Source: VYFG01 sp965204165
GTDB lineage: Bacteria > Pseudomonadota > Gammaproteobacteria > Arenicellales > Poriferihabitantaceae
DNA length: 64,000 nt
Reading direction: 5' to 3'
Assembly (NCBI GenBank): GCA_965204165.1
Contig: OZ241969.1
Span: forward strand, 372,001-436,000
This document shows, in pieces, positions 52,612 to 61,850 of the stretch; the stretch's first letter is position 1, and each line of letters starts with the position of its first letter. A program made the translations under genes and the position numbers. The notes below the pieces were generated by a model. It did not search any database. It worked only from the letters and a program-made list of their open reading frames with translations, and was not told the origin of the DNA.

Positions 52612-53523
52612 ATGAAAGGCGTCTTTGACACCCGTCCAAATACAGAGTATGACGATGATATTAGCAGACGATATCACTTCCCAAACGTGTATCTCACCGT
52701 GGCAGAGCGGACAAAGAACGATTGGATTGTCTATCGAGAACCGCGACGCGGTGGGGGTCGCCAGGCATACATTGCCGTAGCTCGAGTGACACGTATAGAG
52801 CCCGATCTATTAAACACGAATCACTCCTATGCCCATATTTCTGATTATTTGGAATTCGACCAGATTGTTCCACTAAAGAGCGAAACGCAGTACTACGAAG
52901 ATCGGCTCAATTCGGTAGACAAGTCGTCGCACATCGGGGTCGCTCTTCAGGGGAAGTCCGTTAGATCGATCACGGAAGAAGAGTTTGGGACTATTGTACT
53001 AGCTGGCTTCCCTGAGACGCTGAGTCAGGAAGCGCATCACGGGCTCCGGCCAGAGGAATCGGAGATCGATCATACACTTCAGACTTTCCTTGAATCTTCT
53101 ATCGAGGAGCAAAAGCGGCAGGTTGCACAAATTCTGGTGAAAAAAACGGTGAGAGATAGGGCGTTTCGAATCCAAGTAGTTTCAGCCTATAGAGAAACCT
53201 GCGCTATAACTGGTCTGCGGATGGTAAACCACAAGGGCAATGCAGAAGTTCAAGCCGCGCATATACGGGCTGTCCAGCATGATGGGCCAGACATTGTTCG
53301 GAACGGTATTGCCTTGACGGCCACATGTCATTGGCTTTTTGATCACCATCTCATTAGCCTAAGGGATGATTACAGCCTGCTCGTCGCGAAAAAAATTGTG
53401 CCGAAAGAGCTCCAGAGCCTCTTTTCAAAACAACTCAAACGCATTCTCTTACCTGAAGACAAACAAATTTGGCCAGGGCGTGTCTTCATGGAATGGCACA
53501 GAGAGAGGTTTCTAGATAGATAA
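52612..53523 (+). CDS. HNH-family restriction-type endonuclease
   Basis: 303 residues from ATG 52612 (MKGVFDTRPNTEYDDD); a GTG 18 codons upstream is possible but adds poorly conserved text. The N-terminal part contains YHFPNVYLTVAERTKNDWIV and EPRRGGGRQAYIAVARV, an EVE/PUA-like fold typical of this family. The C-terminal HNH domain reads RDRAFRIQVVSAYRETCAIT, EVQAAHIRAVQHDGPDIVRN and GIALTATCHWLFDHHLISL. Related proteins are annotated as predicted restriction endonucleases, some probably recognising modified bases. No cognate modification or specificity subunit is adjacent. Confidence 0.85.
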   Translation: MKGVFDTRPNTEYDDDISRRYHFPNVYLTVAERTKNDWIVYREPRRGGGRQAYIAVARVTRIEPDLLNTNHSYAHISDYLEFDQIVPLKSETQYYEDRLNSVDKSSHIGVALQGKSVRSITEEEFGTIVLAGFPETLSQEAHHGLRPEESEIDHTLQTFLESSIEEQKRQVAQILVKKTVRDRAFRIQVVSAYRETCAITGLRMVNHKGNAEVQAAHIRAVQHDGPDIVRNGIALTATCHWLFDHHLISLRDDYSLLVAKKIVPKELQSLFSKQLKRILLPEDKQIWPGRVFMEWHRERFLDR

Positions 53524-53871
53524 TGGCCTGTTAAACCCCTGCCGCCATTACAGCCACGGATAGCATTTGCCACCCCAACCAGGCACATATAGCAGCCAGC
53601 TTCTTGAAGTCGCCGTACCCAATTAATTCCCTGCCAGTCAGAAGGTGTTGGATATGGTTGATTTTAAATTTAAGATGCCAGTATCGGTATCTTCGAATAG
53701 CAATCGACCGATGGCTATTCGGACTATATCGGCGGTTTACTATGGAGATGGATGGAGAGAGCTCGATCCGACAATTATATAATTTAACTTATTGAAATAA
53801 AAAGATAGTTTTTACAACCGGAAAGAATATCAATCACTGGTATATTTCCCTGAAACCTACACCATATTTCC
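53524..53871. other. AT-rich intergenic stretch, nothing recognised
   Basis: About 350 bases between the HNH gene and the YciI-like gene. It ends the AT-rich island; core-type GC content resumes at the YciI gene. No RNA, repeat or island attachment site was recognised. Confidence 0.4.
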
Positions 53872-54171
53872 ATGTTCTATGCAATCTATGCCCATGACTC
53901 AGCTGACTCCCTGGAACACCGCCTGCAGGCGCGCCCCGCCCATGTTGAACGACTGAAGGCTCTGGTGGAGGAAGGCAGGCTGCTGCTCGCCGGCCCCCTG
54001 CCCGCGGTGGACAGCGAAGATCCGGGACCTGCAGGATTCAGCGGCAGCCTGATCATCGCGGAATTCGATTCGCTGGCTGATGCCAGCGCATGGGCCGACG
54101 AGGACCCTTACGTGGCAGCCGGAGTCTACGAATCGGTCGAAGTGAAGCCTTTCAAGAAAGTGCTGCCCTGA
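53872..54171 (+). CDS. YciI-family protein
   Basis: 99 residues, ferredoxin-like dimeric alpha+beta barrel fold. Family features: MFYAIYAHDSADSLEHRL, RPAHVERLKALVEEGRLLLA with the conserved His, GPLPA, and the end DPYVAAGVYESVEVKPFKKV. YciI proteins are small putative enzymes of unclear function. In many gammaproteobacteria yciI lies near septation gene yciB; here it stands alone, convergent with the DUF455 gene. Confidence 0.88.
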   Translation: MFYAIYAHDSADSLEHRLQARPAHVERLKALVEEGRLLLAGPLPAVDSEDPGPAGFSGSLIIAEFDSLADASAWADEDPYVAAGVYESVEVKPFKKVLP

Positions 54172-54206
54172 ATTCCAGTCTATTCGGCGGTTCACTGCGG
54201 ACGAAT

Positions 54207-55046
54207 TTATCCCGACACCGTCGACTTCGCCCTGCCTCGTACTGGGCCCGCTTCAGACTCCAGTTGACGCAGCCATGCGTCATCAAATCCCGCCGCCCGC
54301 CGCCGGTCAATGTTCAGCGGCCCTGAGAGCCGGTGCGGCAGGTATGTCTCCAGCAAGGAAAAGAACGTCGGTACCGGATCCAGGCCGCACTCCCCGCACG
54401 CCCAGCGGTACCAGGACACCCCGAGGGCAACGTGGCATTCCTCCTCCTCAAGGATGGTTTCCAAAAGCCCGGCGCTCTGATCATCCCCCACATCCAGGAA
54501 GCGGCGAATCATGCCGGGCGTGACATCCAGTCCACGCGCCTCCATCACGCAGGGGACCATGGCCATGCGGCTGACAAGATCATCTGCAGTCCTGCATGCG
54601 ATATCCCACAAACCGTTGTGGGCCGGAAAGTCCCCGTAGTGATACCCCAACTCCTCCAGCCGGTCCTCCAGCATGGCATGGTGCCGGGCCTCGTCCCGCG
54701 CCACTTCCAGCCAGTCCCGGTAATAAGCATCCGGCAGGCCGCCAAAACGGTACACCGCGTCCAGGGCCAGGTTGATGGCATTGAACTCGATATGGGCAAT
54801 GGCATGGAGAAAACAGGCCCGTCCCTCGACCGTCCCCAGGGAACGTCTCGGCACCTCCCGGGGATTTACCAGGTGCAGTCGGCTGGGGTACCCTGGCACG
54901 GGCATCTCCCTGTCGGCGGCATGTCTGTCCCCGGAGAAAGATTCCGCTTCCAGCAGACGCTGCACGATCTCCAGCTTTTCGCCGGCCTCCCTGGCCTTCA
55001 GGGCCCCAAGAACCTCCGCTTCGAAATCGCCCGCCGGCTCACTCAC
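54207..55046 (-). CDS. DUF455 ferritin-like protein
   Basis: About 279 residues from GTG 55046, overlapping the dnaQ stop by eight bases. Helical ferritin-like fold with candidate di-metal ligands: AIAHIEFNAINLALDAVYRF, EVARDEARHHAMLEDRLEEL and LEEEECHVALGVSWYRWAC. Proteins of this group are related to the tRNA hydroxylase MiaE fold, but their substrate is unknown. The longer frame reaching 55199 lies inside dnaQ and is not needed. Confidence 0.82.
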   Translation of the reverse strand: MSEPAGDFEAEVLGALKAREAGEKLEIVQRLLEAESFSGDRHAADREMPVPGYPSRLHLVNPREVPRRSLGTVEGRACFLHAIAHIEFNAINLALDAVYRFGGLPDAYYRDWLEVARDEARHHAMLEDRLEELGYHYGDFPAHNGLWDIACRTADDLVSRMAMVPCVMEARGLDVTPGMIRRFLDVGDDQSAGLLETILEEEECHVALGVSWYRWACGECGLDPVPTFFSLLETYLPHRLSGPLNIDRRRAAGFDDAWLRQLESEAGPVRGRAKSTVSG

Positions 55047-55791
55047 CGGATTTGATGTTGCGCCAGACAACTTTGCCGGGTGCCTCCTCATCAAGGAGCC
55101 CCAGCCAGCGCTCATGTTCAGCGAGTTCCTGCTCATTGGCCTGCACCAGTGGGGTGGGGCCTTGCCCGGGCCCAGGCGCACCAGCCCCATTACCGGCATC
55201 CCCGCCGTTGGAACGGCCGGGCAGCATGTTCCCAGTACGGGTCAGGTCCTCCGACTCCCCCAGCAGGGAGATCTGGCCGCCGGTCATGGCCAGATACACG
55301 TCCGCCAGAATTTCCGCATCCAGTAACGCGCCGTGATACTGGCGTTGGCTGTTGTCCACTTCGTAGCGCTTGCAAAGCGCATCCAGGCTGTTCTTCTGGC
55401 CCGGATGCTGGTGCCGGGCAAGGACCAGGGTGTCTAGAACCTCGCAGTTTTCCCTAATCACGTTCTCGCCAAATCCCGCAAGGGAGAATTCATGGTTGAG
55501 GAACGCGACATCGAACGGGGCATTGTGGATGATCAGTTCCGCCCCCTTGATGAAGGAAAGCAATTCCTCCGCAAGCTCCTCGAACCGCGGCTTGTCCTCC
55601 AGGGTGTCGAGCGTGATGCCATGAATCTCGACCGCCGCCTCATCGATCTCGCGACCGGGGTTGAGGTAGTGGTGGAACTCGTTTCGGGTCAACCGGCGAT
55701 TGACCATCTCCAAGCAGCCGATCTCGATGATCTTGTGACTTTCCAAAGGCTCAAGACCCGTGGTTTCCGTATCCAGTATGACCTGTCGCAT
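55039..55791 (-). CDS. dnaQ: DNA polymerase III epsilon subunit (3'-5' proofreading exonuclease) DnaQ
   Basis: 250 residues. DEDDh exonuclease: Exo I ILDTETTGLEP (Asp, Glu), Exo II IHNAPFDVAFLNHEF (Asp) and Exo III GALLDAEILADVYLAMTGG with the preceding His (YHGALLDAE). The C-terminal ~60 residues bind the alpha subunit and are Gly/Pro-rich. Order rnhA-dnaQ is classic for gammaproteobacteria, though here the genes are co-oriented with a two-base gap and not divergent as in E. coli. Confidence 0.95.
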   Translation of the reverse strand: MRQVILDTETTGLEPLESHKIIEIGCLEMVNRRLTRNEFHHYLNPGREIDEAAVEIHGITLDTLEDKPRFEELAEELLSFIKGAELIIHNAPFDVAFLNHEFSLAGFGENVIRENCEVLDTLVLARHQHPGQKNSLDALCKRYEVDNSQRQYHGALLDAEILADVYLAMTGGQISLLGESEDLTRTGNMLPGRSNGGDAGNGAGAPGPGQGPTPLVQANEQELAEHERWLGLLDEEAPGKVVWRNIKSGE

Positions 55792-55793
55792 AT

Positions 55794-56252
55794 TCAGTTC
55801 ACTGTTGATGTATCTGGTTCCATCGCGTCGATGGCCTCGTTGGCGAGCCTGTCCGCCCGCTCATTGCCCGGATTTCCGGCATGTCCCTTTACCCAGTACC
55901 ACCGGATCCGGTGCTTCCCCCGCAACTCGTCCAGACGCTCCCAGAGGTCCCGGTTCTTTACCGGCTTGCGGGCAGCGGTCTGCCAGTGGTTGTTCTTCCA
56001 AGTCTCGATCCATTCGGTTACCCCGCGCCGAAGGTACTGGGAATCGGTGTGAATTTCCACCTCACAGGGCCGTTTGAGGGCTTCCAGGGCCCTGATGGCG
56101 GCGAGCAGTTCCATGCGGTTGTTGGTGGTGTCGGGAGCCCCTCCTTTGATTTCCCTACAGTGCTTGCCGGACTGCAGAACAGCCCCCCAACCTCCCGGCC
56201 CGGGATTGCCGCGGCACGCACCGTCCGTGTAGATGCTGACCGTGCTCCCCAC
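55794..56252 (-). CDS. rnhA: Ribonuclease HI
   Basis: 152 residues, GTG start. Hydrolyses RNA in RNA-DNA hybrids. Catalytic tetrad visible: Asp in IYTDGACRGNPGPGGWG, Glu in NNRMELLAAIRAL, Asp in IHTDSQYLRRG, Asp in NERADRLANEAI. KGHAGNPGNE is the conserved basic/His loop. Encoded two bases upstream of dnaQ, co-directional. All active-site residues are present. Confidence 0.96.
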   Translation of the reverse strand: MGSTVSIYTDGACRGNPGPGGWGAVLQSGKHCREIKGGAPDTTNNRMELLAAIRALEALKRPCEVEIHTDSQYLRRGVTEWIETWKNNHWQTAARKPVKNRDLWERLDELRGKHRIRWYWVKGHAGNPGNERADRLANEAIDAMEPDTSTVN

Positions 56253-56276
56253 CCGATATCGCCGATAATGGTTCGA

Positions 56277-57137
56277 TTACGCGTTTCGGGCGAGATCATC
56301 CGACACCAGTCGGAGCCGGTCCCGGGGGGCCGTGCCGGCGTGGCTGGCGGGAATCCTCGAGGCCGTGACGGCGGGCCTGGCGATGGCAGGGATGAACCGG
56401 CGCCAGGCCAGGCGCTTTCCGCTGGCGCCGCTTGCGAATTCGCGCTTGCGCCCCACGATCATGTACACGGCGCCGAGACCCGGCCACCACCGGTCCCCCA
56501 TGCGATCCATGAAGTCCAGCTTGTCCCGCCACCGGGGATTCTGCAAGGGCAGCTGATAGGCCAGCATGCAGGCCCCGACGATGTCGATTCCCAGCAGGGA
56601 CAGCCAGTCCTGCACCCGCCCGGCCCGGTAGTGCTGGCGGCCGGACCAGGGCAGCGGCCGGACGTTGCCGAACCGGGAACCGGAGGCGAAGCGGTGCAGT
56701 CCCCAGAAGCTGAGCTGGTTGAAGCCGGTGATGACCACGCACCCTTCCGGAACCAGTATCTGGTTGACTTCGCGCAGCACCCGGTGCGGGTCGTCACAGA
56801 AGTCCAGCGCATGGGGCATCACGATGAGGCTGTGGGCTTTCTCGCCGAATGGCAGAGCCCCTGGCTGCGCGATCATGGCCCGGAAGGCCTCGGCACCGTC
56901 ATCGCCGCCCTGTCCCTGTTCCATCAGCGACATGGATTCAAGGGTGGGCAGGGCGATGAACCGCGTACCCACCTCCACGTCGTCCAGCATCCTGAGATAA
57001 TCCCGTTCCGGCAGGCCGATCTGCAATGCAGACGGATAGTACCCCGCGGGAATCAGTTTCCGGCAACGGCCGCACTCCTCGTCGAGAAGCCACCGCCCCA
57101 GGGAGGTACCGAACCAGGTGGTTTCAGGGTTATTCAA
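56277..57137 (-). CDS. SAM-dependent methyltransferase (YafS-like)
   Basis: 286 residues. TTG 57137 is used as start, since no ATG/GTG follows within the conserved N-terminal part. Class I methyltransferase of the type encoded beside rnhA-dnaQ (E. coli YafS): FGTSLGRWLLDEECGR at the start, ALPFGEKAHSLIVMPHALDF, DPHRVLREVNQILVPEGCVV and GFNQLSFWGLHR. The classic E/DxGxG motif is not evident, and the AdoMet site may be altered. The substrate is unknown. Divergent from dapE. Confidence 0.8.
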   Translation of the reverse strand: MNNPETTWFGTSLGRWLLDEECGRCRKLIPAGYYPSALQIGLPERDYLRMLDDVEVGTRFIALPTLESMSLMEQGQGGDDGAEAFRAMIAQPGALPFGEKAHSLIVMPHALDFCDDPHRVLREVNQILVPEGCVVITGFNQLSFWGLHRFASGSRFGNVRPLPWSGRQHYRAGRVQDWLSLLGIDIVGACMLAYQLPLQNPRWRDKLDFMDRMGDRWWPGLGAVYMIVGRKREFASGASGKRLAWRRFIPAIARPAVTASRIPASHAGTAPRDRLRLVSDDLARNA

Positions 57138-57227
57138 ATTTCATCCGGATAAAATGGTCCGGGGAAGGTGCATGTCGCCGTTGTTGATACTATCATCCGG
57201 CCATTATTCTAACCCCGTTGCCACTCC

Positions 57228-58376
57228 ATGTCCGCCCCGGAACACTCACTTTCAGAAACCACGACCCTTGCAAGGGAACTGGTCCGCCGTCCCTCGATAA
57301 CGCCTGAAGACGCCGGCTGCCAGGCACTGATCGCGGAACGCCTGGCGGGTGCCGGGTTCCACTGCGAAACCATCTCCCGCGGCGGCGTCACCAACAGCTG
57401 GATCCGGCGCGGGGACGCCAGGCCGCTGTTCGTGCTTGCCGGCCATACCGACGTGGTCCCTACGGGTCCGGAATCCAAGTGGCGACACCCGCCCTTCGAG
57501 GGGGTGATTGCCGGGGACATGTTGCATGGAAGGGGAGCCGCGGATATGAAGGGCAGCGTCGCGTCGTTCGTCTGCGCCTGTGAGCAGTTCGTTGCCGCAC
57601 ACCCCGAACACGGGGGCTCGATCGCGCTCCTGATCACCAGCGACGAGGAGGGGGTCGCGCGGGACGGCACCCTGGCGGTGCTGGACGTGCTGTCCGAACG
57701 GGGGGAGCGAATTGACCTCTGCATCGTCGGGGAGCCCTCCAGCACCAGGGATCTCGGGGACGTGATCAAGGTGGGCCGGCGCGGCTCCCTCGGCGCCACC
57801 GTCCGGATCCAGGGGAAACAGGGGCATATCGCCTACCCGCAACTCGCGAACAACCCAATCCACTCGGCGTTGCCCGCACTCCGTGAACTGGTGGAAACCG
57901 AATGGGACCGGGGTAACCGGGATTTTCAGCCCACCTGCCTGCAGATCTCCAACATCCACGCCGGAACCGGAGCGCACAACATCATCCCGGGAACCCTGGA
58001 TGTGGAGATGAATTTCCGCTACTCCCCGGAGGTCACCGAGGATCACCTCCGGCAGGCCACGGAGGAGCTCCTGGCACGCCACGGCCTCGACTTCTCCGTG
58101 GACTGGTTGCTGAGCGGCGCGCCATTCCAGTCCGGCGATGGAGAGCTGCGGGAAGCCGTGGCGGCCAGCGTGAAGGACGTCACCGGAAGGGTACCGGAAT
58201 ACTCCACCGCTGGAGGGACGTCGGATGGGCGCTTCATCGCCCCGACGGGCGCCCAAGTGGTGGAACTCGGTCCGGTGAACGCCACCATTCACCAGATCGA
58301 CGAATGCGTGTCCCTGGCGGACCTGGACCTCCTGACGCAGTGCTACGTCGGCGCGATGGAGCGGCTGTTGCTGTGA
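57228..58376 (+). CDS. dapE: Succinyl-diaminopimelate desuccinylase
   Basis: 382 residues, two-zinc M20 peptidase of lysine/peptidoglycan precursor biosynthesis. Metal and catalytic residues: AGHTDVVPTG (His, Asp), RGAADMKGSVASFV (bridging Asp), ITSDEEGVARDGT (general base Glu and ligand Glu), and the His in GPVNATIHQIDECV near the end. The dimerisation/lid domain (~180-290) contains RRGSLGATVRIQGKQGH. Full length for the family. Confidence 0.95.
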   Translation: MSAPEHSLSETTTLARELVRRPSITPEDAGCQALIAERLAGAGFHCETISRGGVTNSWIRRGDARPLFVLAGHTDVVPTGPESKWRHPPFEGVIAGDMLHGRGAADMKGSVASFVCACEQFVAAHPEHGGSIALLITSDEEGVARDGTLAVLDVLSERGERIDLCIVGEPSSTRDLGDVIKVGRRGSLGATVRIQGKQGHIAYPQLANNPIHSALPALRELVETEWDRGNRDFQPTCLQISNIHAGTGAHNIIPGTLDVEMNFRYSPEVTEDHLRQATEELLARHGLDFSVDWLLSGAPFQSGDGELREAVAASVKDVTGRVPEYSTAGGTSDGRFIAPTGAQVVELGPVNATIHQIDECVSLADLDLLTQCYVGAMERLLL

Positions 58377-58476
58377 CGCCAGCGCCCGCCCCCGGTAATT
58401 CTCCGGCCTGTCCCCGGCCCCCTGCCTGCCCGTTGATTAGGCTATACTCCACGCCCGTTTTTTGACCGTCAACGGC

Positions 58477-60153
58477 ATGAGCGATCAAAGCGCCGGCACC
58501 AACTTCATCCGCCAGATCATCGACGCCGATCTCGCCAGCGGCAAGCACACGGACATCGTGACCCGCTTTCCCCCGGAACCGAACGGGCACCTGCATATCG
58601 GCCACGCCAAGTCCATCTGGCTGAACTTCGGCATCGCGCGGGACTACGGCGGCCGCTGCACCCTCCGGTACGATGACACGAACCCGCTGAAGGAGGACGA
58701 GGAATTCGTCGAGGCCATCGAACAGGACGTGCGCTGGCTGGGATACGACGTCGACCGGGTCGCGCACGCCTCGGACTACTTTGAGCAGCTGTACGAATTC
58801 GCGCTCGAGCTCATTCGCAAGGGCCTTGCGTACGTCGACAGCCTGCCCGCCGACAAGATCCGGGAATTCCGGGGAACCCTGACGGAGCCCGGCCGTAACA
58901 GCCCCGACCGTGACAACAGCGTCGAGGAGAACCTGGCCGAGTTCGAGCGGATGCGGGCCGGGGAATACGCTGACGGCGAACGGGTCCTCAGGGCCCGGAT
59001 CGACATGGCGTCGCCAAATATCAACATGCGGGACCCGGTGATCTACCGCATCCGGCATCACAGCCACCAACGGACCGGCGATCACTGGTGCATCTACCCG
59101 ATGTACGACTTCACCCATGGGCTCAGCGATGCCATCGAGGGTGTGACCCATTCCCTGTGCACCCTGGAGTTCGAGGACCACCGGCCGCTGTACGACTGGT
59201 TCATCGACAACCTGACGGTGCCGTCCCGCCCCCGCCAGACCGAGTTCTCCCGCCTCAATCTCGGCTTCACCGTGATGAGCAAGCGCCTCCTGACGAGGCT
59301 GGTGGACGACGGCGTGATGGACGGCTGGGACGATCCGCGCATGCCCACCATCGCCGGCCTCAGGCGCCGGGGCTTCACGCCCGAGTCGGTGCGCAACTTC
59401 ATCGCGTCGGTCGGGATCACCCGGAAGGACAACCTGATCGACATGCTGGCCCTGGAGAACGCCGTCAGGGAGAACCTCGATCCCGTCGCCCCCAGGGCGA
59501 TGGCGGTGCTGCGGCCGCTGCGGGTGATCATCGAGAACTACCCGGAAGGGGAGATGGAAACTCTCGAGGTGCCCAACCACCCCAAGAATCCGGACATGGG
59601 CAGCCGGCCGGTCACCCTGTCCCGGGAAATCTATATCGAACAGGACGACTTCATGCTGGAGCCCCCGGAGAAATTCTTTCGGCTGGGACCCGGCAGGGAG
59701 GTGCGGCTGCGGAACGCCTTCGTCATCCGCTGCGTCGGCATGGAGCTGGACGAATCCGACAAGGTCGACACCCTCCACTGCGAGTACCTGCCGGAAACCC
59801 GTAACGGGGTGCAACCCGAGGGACGCAGGGTCAAGGGCATCATCCACTGGGTCAACGCCGGGGACGCGGTGGACGCCGAGGTGCGCCTGTACGACCGCCT
59901 GTTCCTGGAGGCGACTCCGCGCCCGGACGACGAGGGGAGGTTTTCCCGGGATCTCAACCCGGACTCCCTCGAGGTTCTGGGGAACTGCAAGCTCGAGGCC
60001 TCCCTCGACCTTGCCGCCTCCGAGACCCGCTTCCAGTTCGAACGCCTGGGCTACTTCTGGCAAGATCGGGACAGCACCCGGGATGCTCCGATCTTCAACC
60101 GAATCGTCACGCTGCGGGACAGTTGGGCGAAAATCGACTCCCGGAACAACTGA
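58477..60153 (+). CDS. glnS: Glutaminyl-tRNA synthetase
   Basis: 558 residues from ATG 58477; an in-frame TTG at 58462 is less likely. Class I synthetase charging tRNA-Gln. HIGH box in HLHIGHAKSIWLNFG, KMSKS-like VMSKRLLTRLV, and DTNPLKEDEEFVEAIEQDVR of the catalytic core. The C-terminal anticodon-binding barrels are complete. Presence of GlnS instead of the amidotransferase route is typical of gammaproteobacteria. Confidence 0.96.
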   Translation: MSDQSAGTNFIRQIIDADLASGKHTDIVTRFPPEPNGHLHIGHAKSIWLNFGIARDYGGRCTLRYDDTNPLKEDEEFVEAIEQDVRWLGYDVDRVAHASDYFEQLYEFALELIRKGLAYVDSLPADKIREFRGTLTEPGRNSPDRDNSVEENLAEFERMRAGEYADGERVLRARIDMASPNINMRDPVIYRIRHHSHQRTGDHWCIYPMYDFTHGLSDAIEGVTHSLCTLEFEDHRPLYDWFIDNLTVPSRPRQTEFSRLNLGFTVMSKRLLTRLVDDGVMDGWDDPRMPTIAGLRRRGFTPESVRNFIASVGITRKDNLIDMLALENAVRENLDPVAPRAMAVLRPLRVIIENYPEGEMETLEVPNHPKNPDMGSRPVTLSREIYIEQDDFMLEPPEKFFRLGPGREVRLRNAFVIRCVGMELDESDKVDTLHCEYLPETRNGVQPEGRRVKGIIHWVNAGDAVDAEVRLYDRLFLEATPRPDDEGRFSRDLNPDSLEVLGNCKLEASLDLAASETRFQFERLGYFWQDRDSTRDAPIFNRIVTLRDSWAKIDSRNN

Positions 60154-60178
60154 CCGACCGATCCAGCCGTCATCAACC

Positions 60179-61222
60179 ATGGAATATCTCAGCGAATACG
60201 GCCTGTTCCTCGCCAAGGCCGTCACCATCGTCATCGCCATCGTGGCGGTTGCCGGCAGCATCATCGCGGCCGCCATGCGCCACCGCAAGGATGAGCCGGG
60301 CATCCGTCTCACCCTCCTGAACCGCCAGTACGACCAGATGGAGACGGCCGTCAGAGCCGCGGCCCTCGGTCCGGGCGGCCAGAAGCAGATGCTGAAGGCG
60401 GAAAAGAAGAAGGACAAGCAGAAGGCCAAGGAGGAAAAAAAGGCCGCGAAATCCAGCGAGGACAAGTCCCGGCCGCGGCTCTTCGTCCTCGACTTCGACG
60501 GCGACATCCGGGCCAGCGCCACCGAGGCGATGCGAAACGAGATCAGCGCCATCCTCACCGACGCCGGGGAGGAGGACGAGGTGCTCCTGCGCCTTGAAAG
60601 CGCCGGCGGGCTGGTCCACGGATACGGCCTGGCCGCAAGCCAGCTGCAGCGGCTCAGGGACCGGAACATCCCTCTCACCGTCGCGGTGGACAAGGTTGCC
60701 GCCAGCGGCGGCTACATGATGGCCTGCGTGGCCAACCGGATCATCGCGGCGCCGTTCAGCATCGTGGGATCCATCGGGGTGCTGGCCCAGATCCCCAACC
60801 TGCACCGGTTCCTCAAGAAGCACGACGTGGATTTCGAGCAGCTGTACGCGGGCGAATACAAAAGGACGCTGACCGTCTTCGGCGAGAACACCGACAAGGG
60901 GCGGGAGAAGATGCAGCGGGACCTGGAGGAGACCCATGAGCATTTCAAGACGTTCATCGCCGAAAGACGGCCAGGGCTCGATCTCGAGGCCGTGGCCACC
61001 GGGGAACACTGGCTCGGCACCAGGGCCCTTGAACTCGGCCTGGTGGACGAACTGCGCACCAGCGACGACTACCTGATGGCGACCCGGGGCGAGAGGGACC
61101 TGATCAAGGTGGAATTCAGCCGGCGGAAGTCCCTGTCCGAACGCATCAGCGACATGTTCACCCGATTCGGCCACGGCCGCGACCAGAGGAACAGGGACCT
61201 CGAGACGCCCCTTCTGATGTAG
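60179..61222 (+). CDS. sohB: Inner-membrane protease SohB
   Basis: 347 residues from ATG 60179. Residues ~8-33 are a membrane anchor (LAKAVTIVIAIVAVAGSIIA), followed by a Lys-rich linker. The S49 peptidase domain has the catalytic Ser in VDKVAASGGYMMACVANRII and the Lys in EYKRTLTVFGENTDKGREKM. SohB is a signal-peptide-peptidase-like enzyme of unclear physiology. It lies 25 bases after glnS. Confidence 0.9.
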   Translation: MEYLSEYGLFLAKAVTIVIAIVAVAGSIIAAAMRHRKDEPGIRLTLLNRQYDQMETAVRAAALGPGGQKQMLKAEKKKDKQKAKEEKKAAKSSEDKSRPRLFVLDFDGDIRASATEAMRNEISAILTDAGEEDEVLLRLESAGGLVHGYGLAASQLQRLRDRNIPLTVAVDKVAASGGYMMACVANRIIAAPFSIVGSIGVLAQIPNLHRFLKKHDVDFEQLYAGEYKRTLTVFGENTDKGREKMQRDLEETHEHFKTFIAERRPGLDLEAVATGEHWLGTRALELGLVDELRTSDDYLMATRGERDLIKVEFSRRKSLSERISDMFTRFGHGRDQRNRDLETPLLM

Positions 61223-61251
61223 CTGGCATCCAGCCTGACAGGAACACAGCC

Positions 61252-61779
61252 GTGACCCTTTACCGCCTGGAAAACCGCCGCCCGCAGGTGCACGACACCT
61301 GCTTCGTCGCGCCCAGCGCGGACGTGATCGGCCATGTGATCATGGCCGCCCATGCCAGTATCTGGTTCAACGCCGTGGCCCGCGGCGACAACGAGCCGAT
61401 CACCATCGGGGAGCGCAGCAACGTGCAGGACAATGCCGTGCTGCACACGGATCCCGGCATGCCGCTTGTCATCGGCGACCGCGTCACCGTGGGCCACAGT
61501 GTCATGCTCCACGGCTGCCGGATCGGGAACGGCTGCCTCGTCGGCGTCGGCAGCATCATCCTGAACAATGCCGTGATCGGGGAATCCTGCCTGGTGGGCG
61601 CAAACACCCTCATCACCGAGGGCAAGGAATTTCCTCCCCGGTCCATGATCGTCGGCTCCCCCGGACGGGTGATACGGGAACTGGATGACCGCGAAGTCAG
61701 GGAGCTCGACGGCATTGCGGACATCTACGTGAAGAAGATCGCCCGTTACCGCGATCTCGAAGTGCTGGAGCCAGGCTGA
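61252..61779 (+). CDS. Gamma-carbonic-anhydrase family protein (YrdA-like)
   Basis: 175 residues, left-handed beta-helix of hexapeptide repeats. Metal-ligand histidines are visible: NVQDNAVLHTDPGMP, then VTVGHSVMLHGCRIGNG, the usual three-His arrangement. Family members bind zinc or iron; many, such as YrdA, show little or no carbonic anhydrase activity. It follows sohB and faces the fimV-like gene convergently. Confidence 0.9.
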   Translation: MTLYRLENRRPQVHDTCFVAPSADVIGHVIMAAHASIWFNAVARGDNEPITIGERSNVQDNAVLHTDPGMPLVIGDRVTVGHSVMLHGCRIGNGCLVGVGSIILNNAVIGESCLVGANTLITEGKEFPPRSMIVGSPGRVIRELDDREVRELDGIADIYVKKIARYRDLEVLEPG

Positions 61780-61822
61780 ACCCGGCGAGAGCCGGCAACG
61801 ACCCTCCGTTCCTACTGCAGCA

Positions 61823-61850
61823 TAAAAAACCGGACGGCGTGATGGCCGGT
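61823..61850 (-). terminator. Rho-independent terminator of the fimV-like gene
   Basis: On the minus strand ACCGG (61850-61846) pairs with CCGGT (61833-61829) and six T residues follow (61829-61824). It starts at the end of the fimV-like gene, so the T-run directly follows its stop codon region. Confidence 0.7.

Noticed and set aside
50786..53523. A restriction-modification pair made of the methyltransferase and the HNH nuclease
   Set aside because: The methyltransferase lies inside the IS66 ends and is on the opposite strand, so pairing is probably accidental.
58234..60693. An 819-codon minus-strand frame opposite dapE/glnS/sohB
   Set aside because: The plus strand encodes three clear core genes; the minus frame has no family features.
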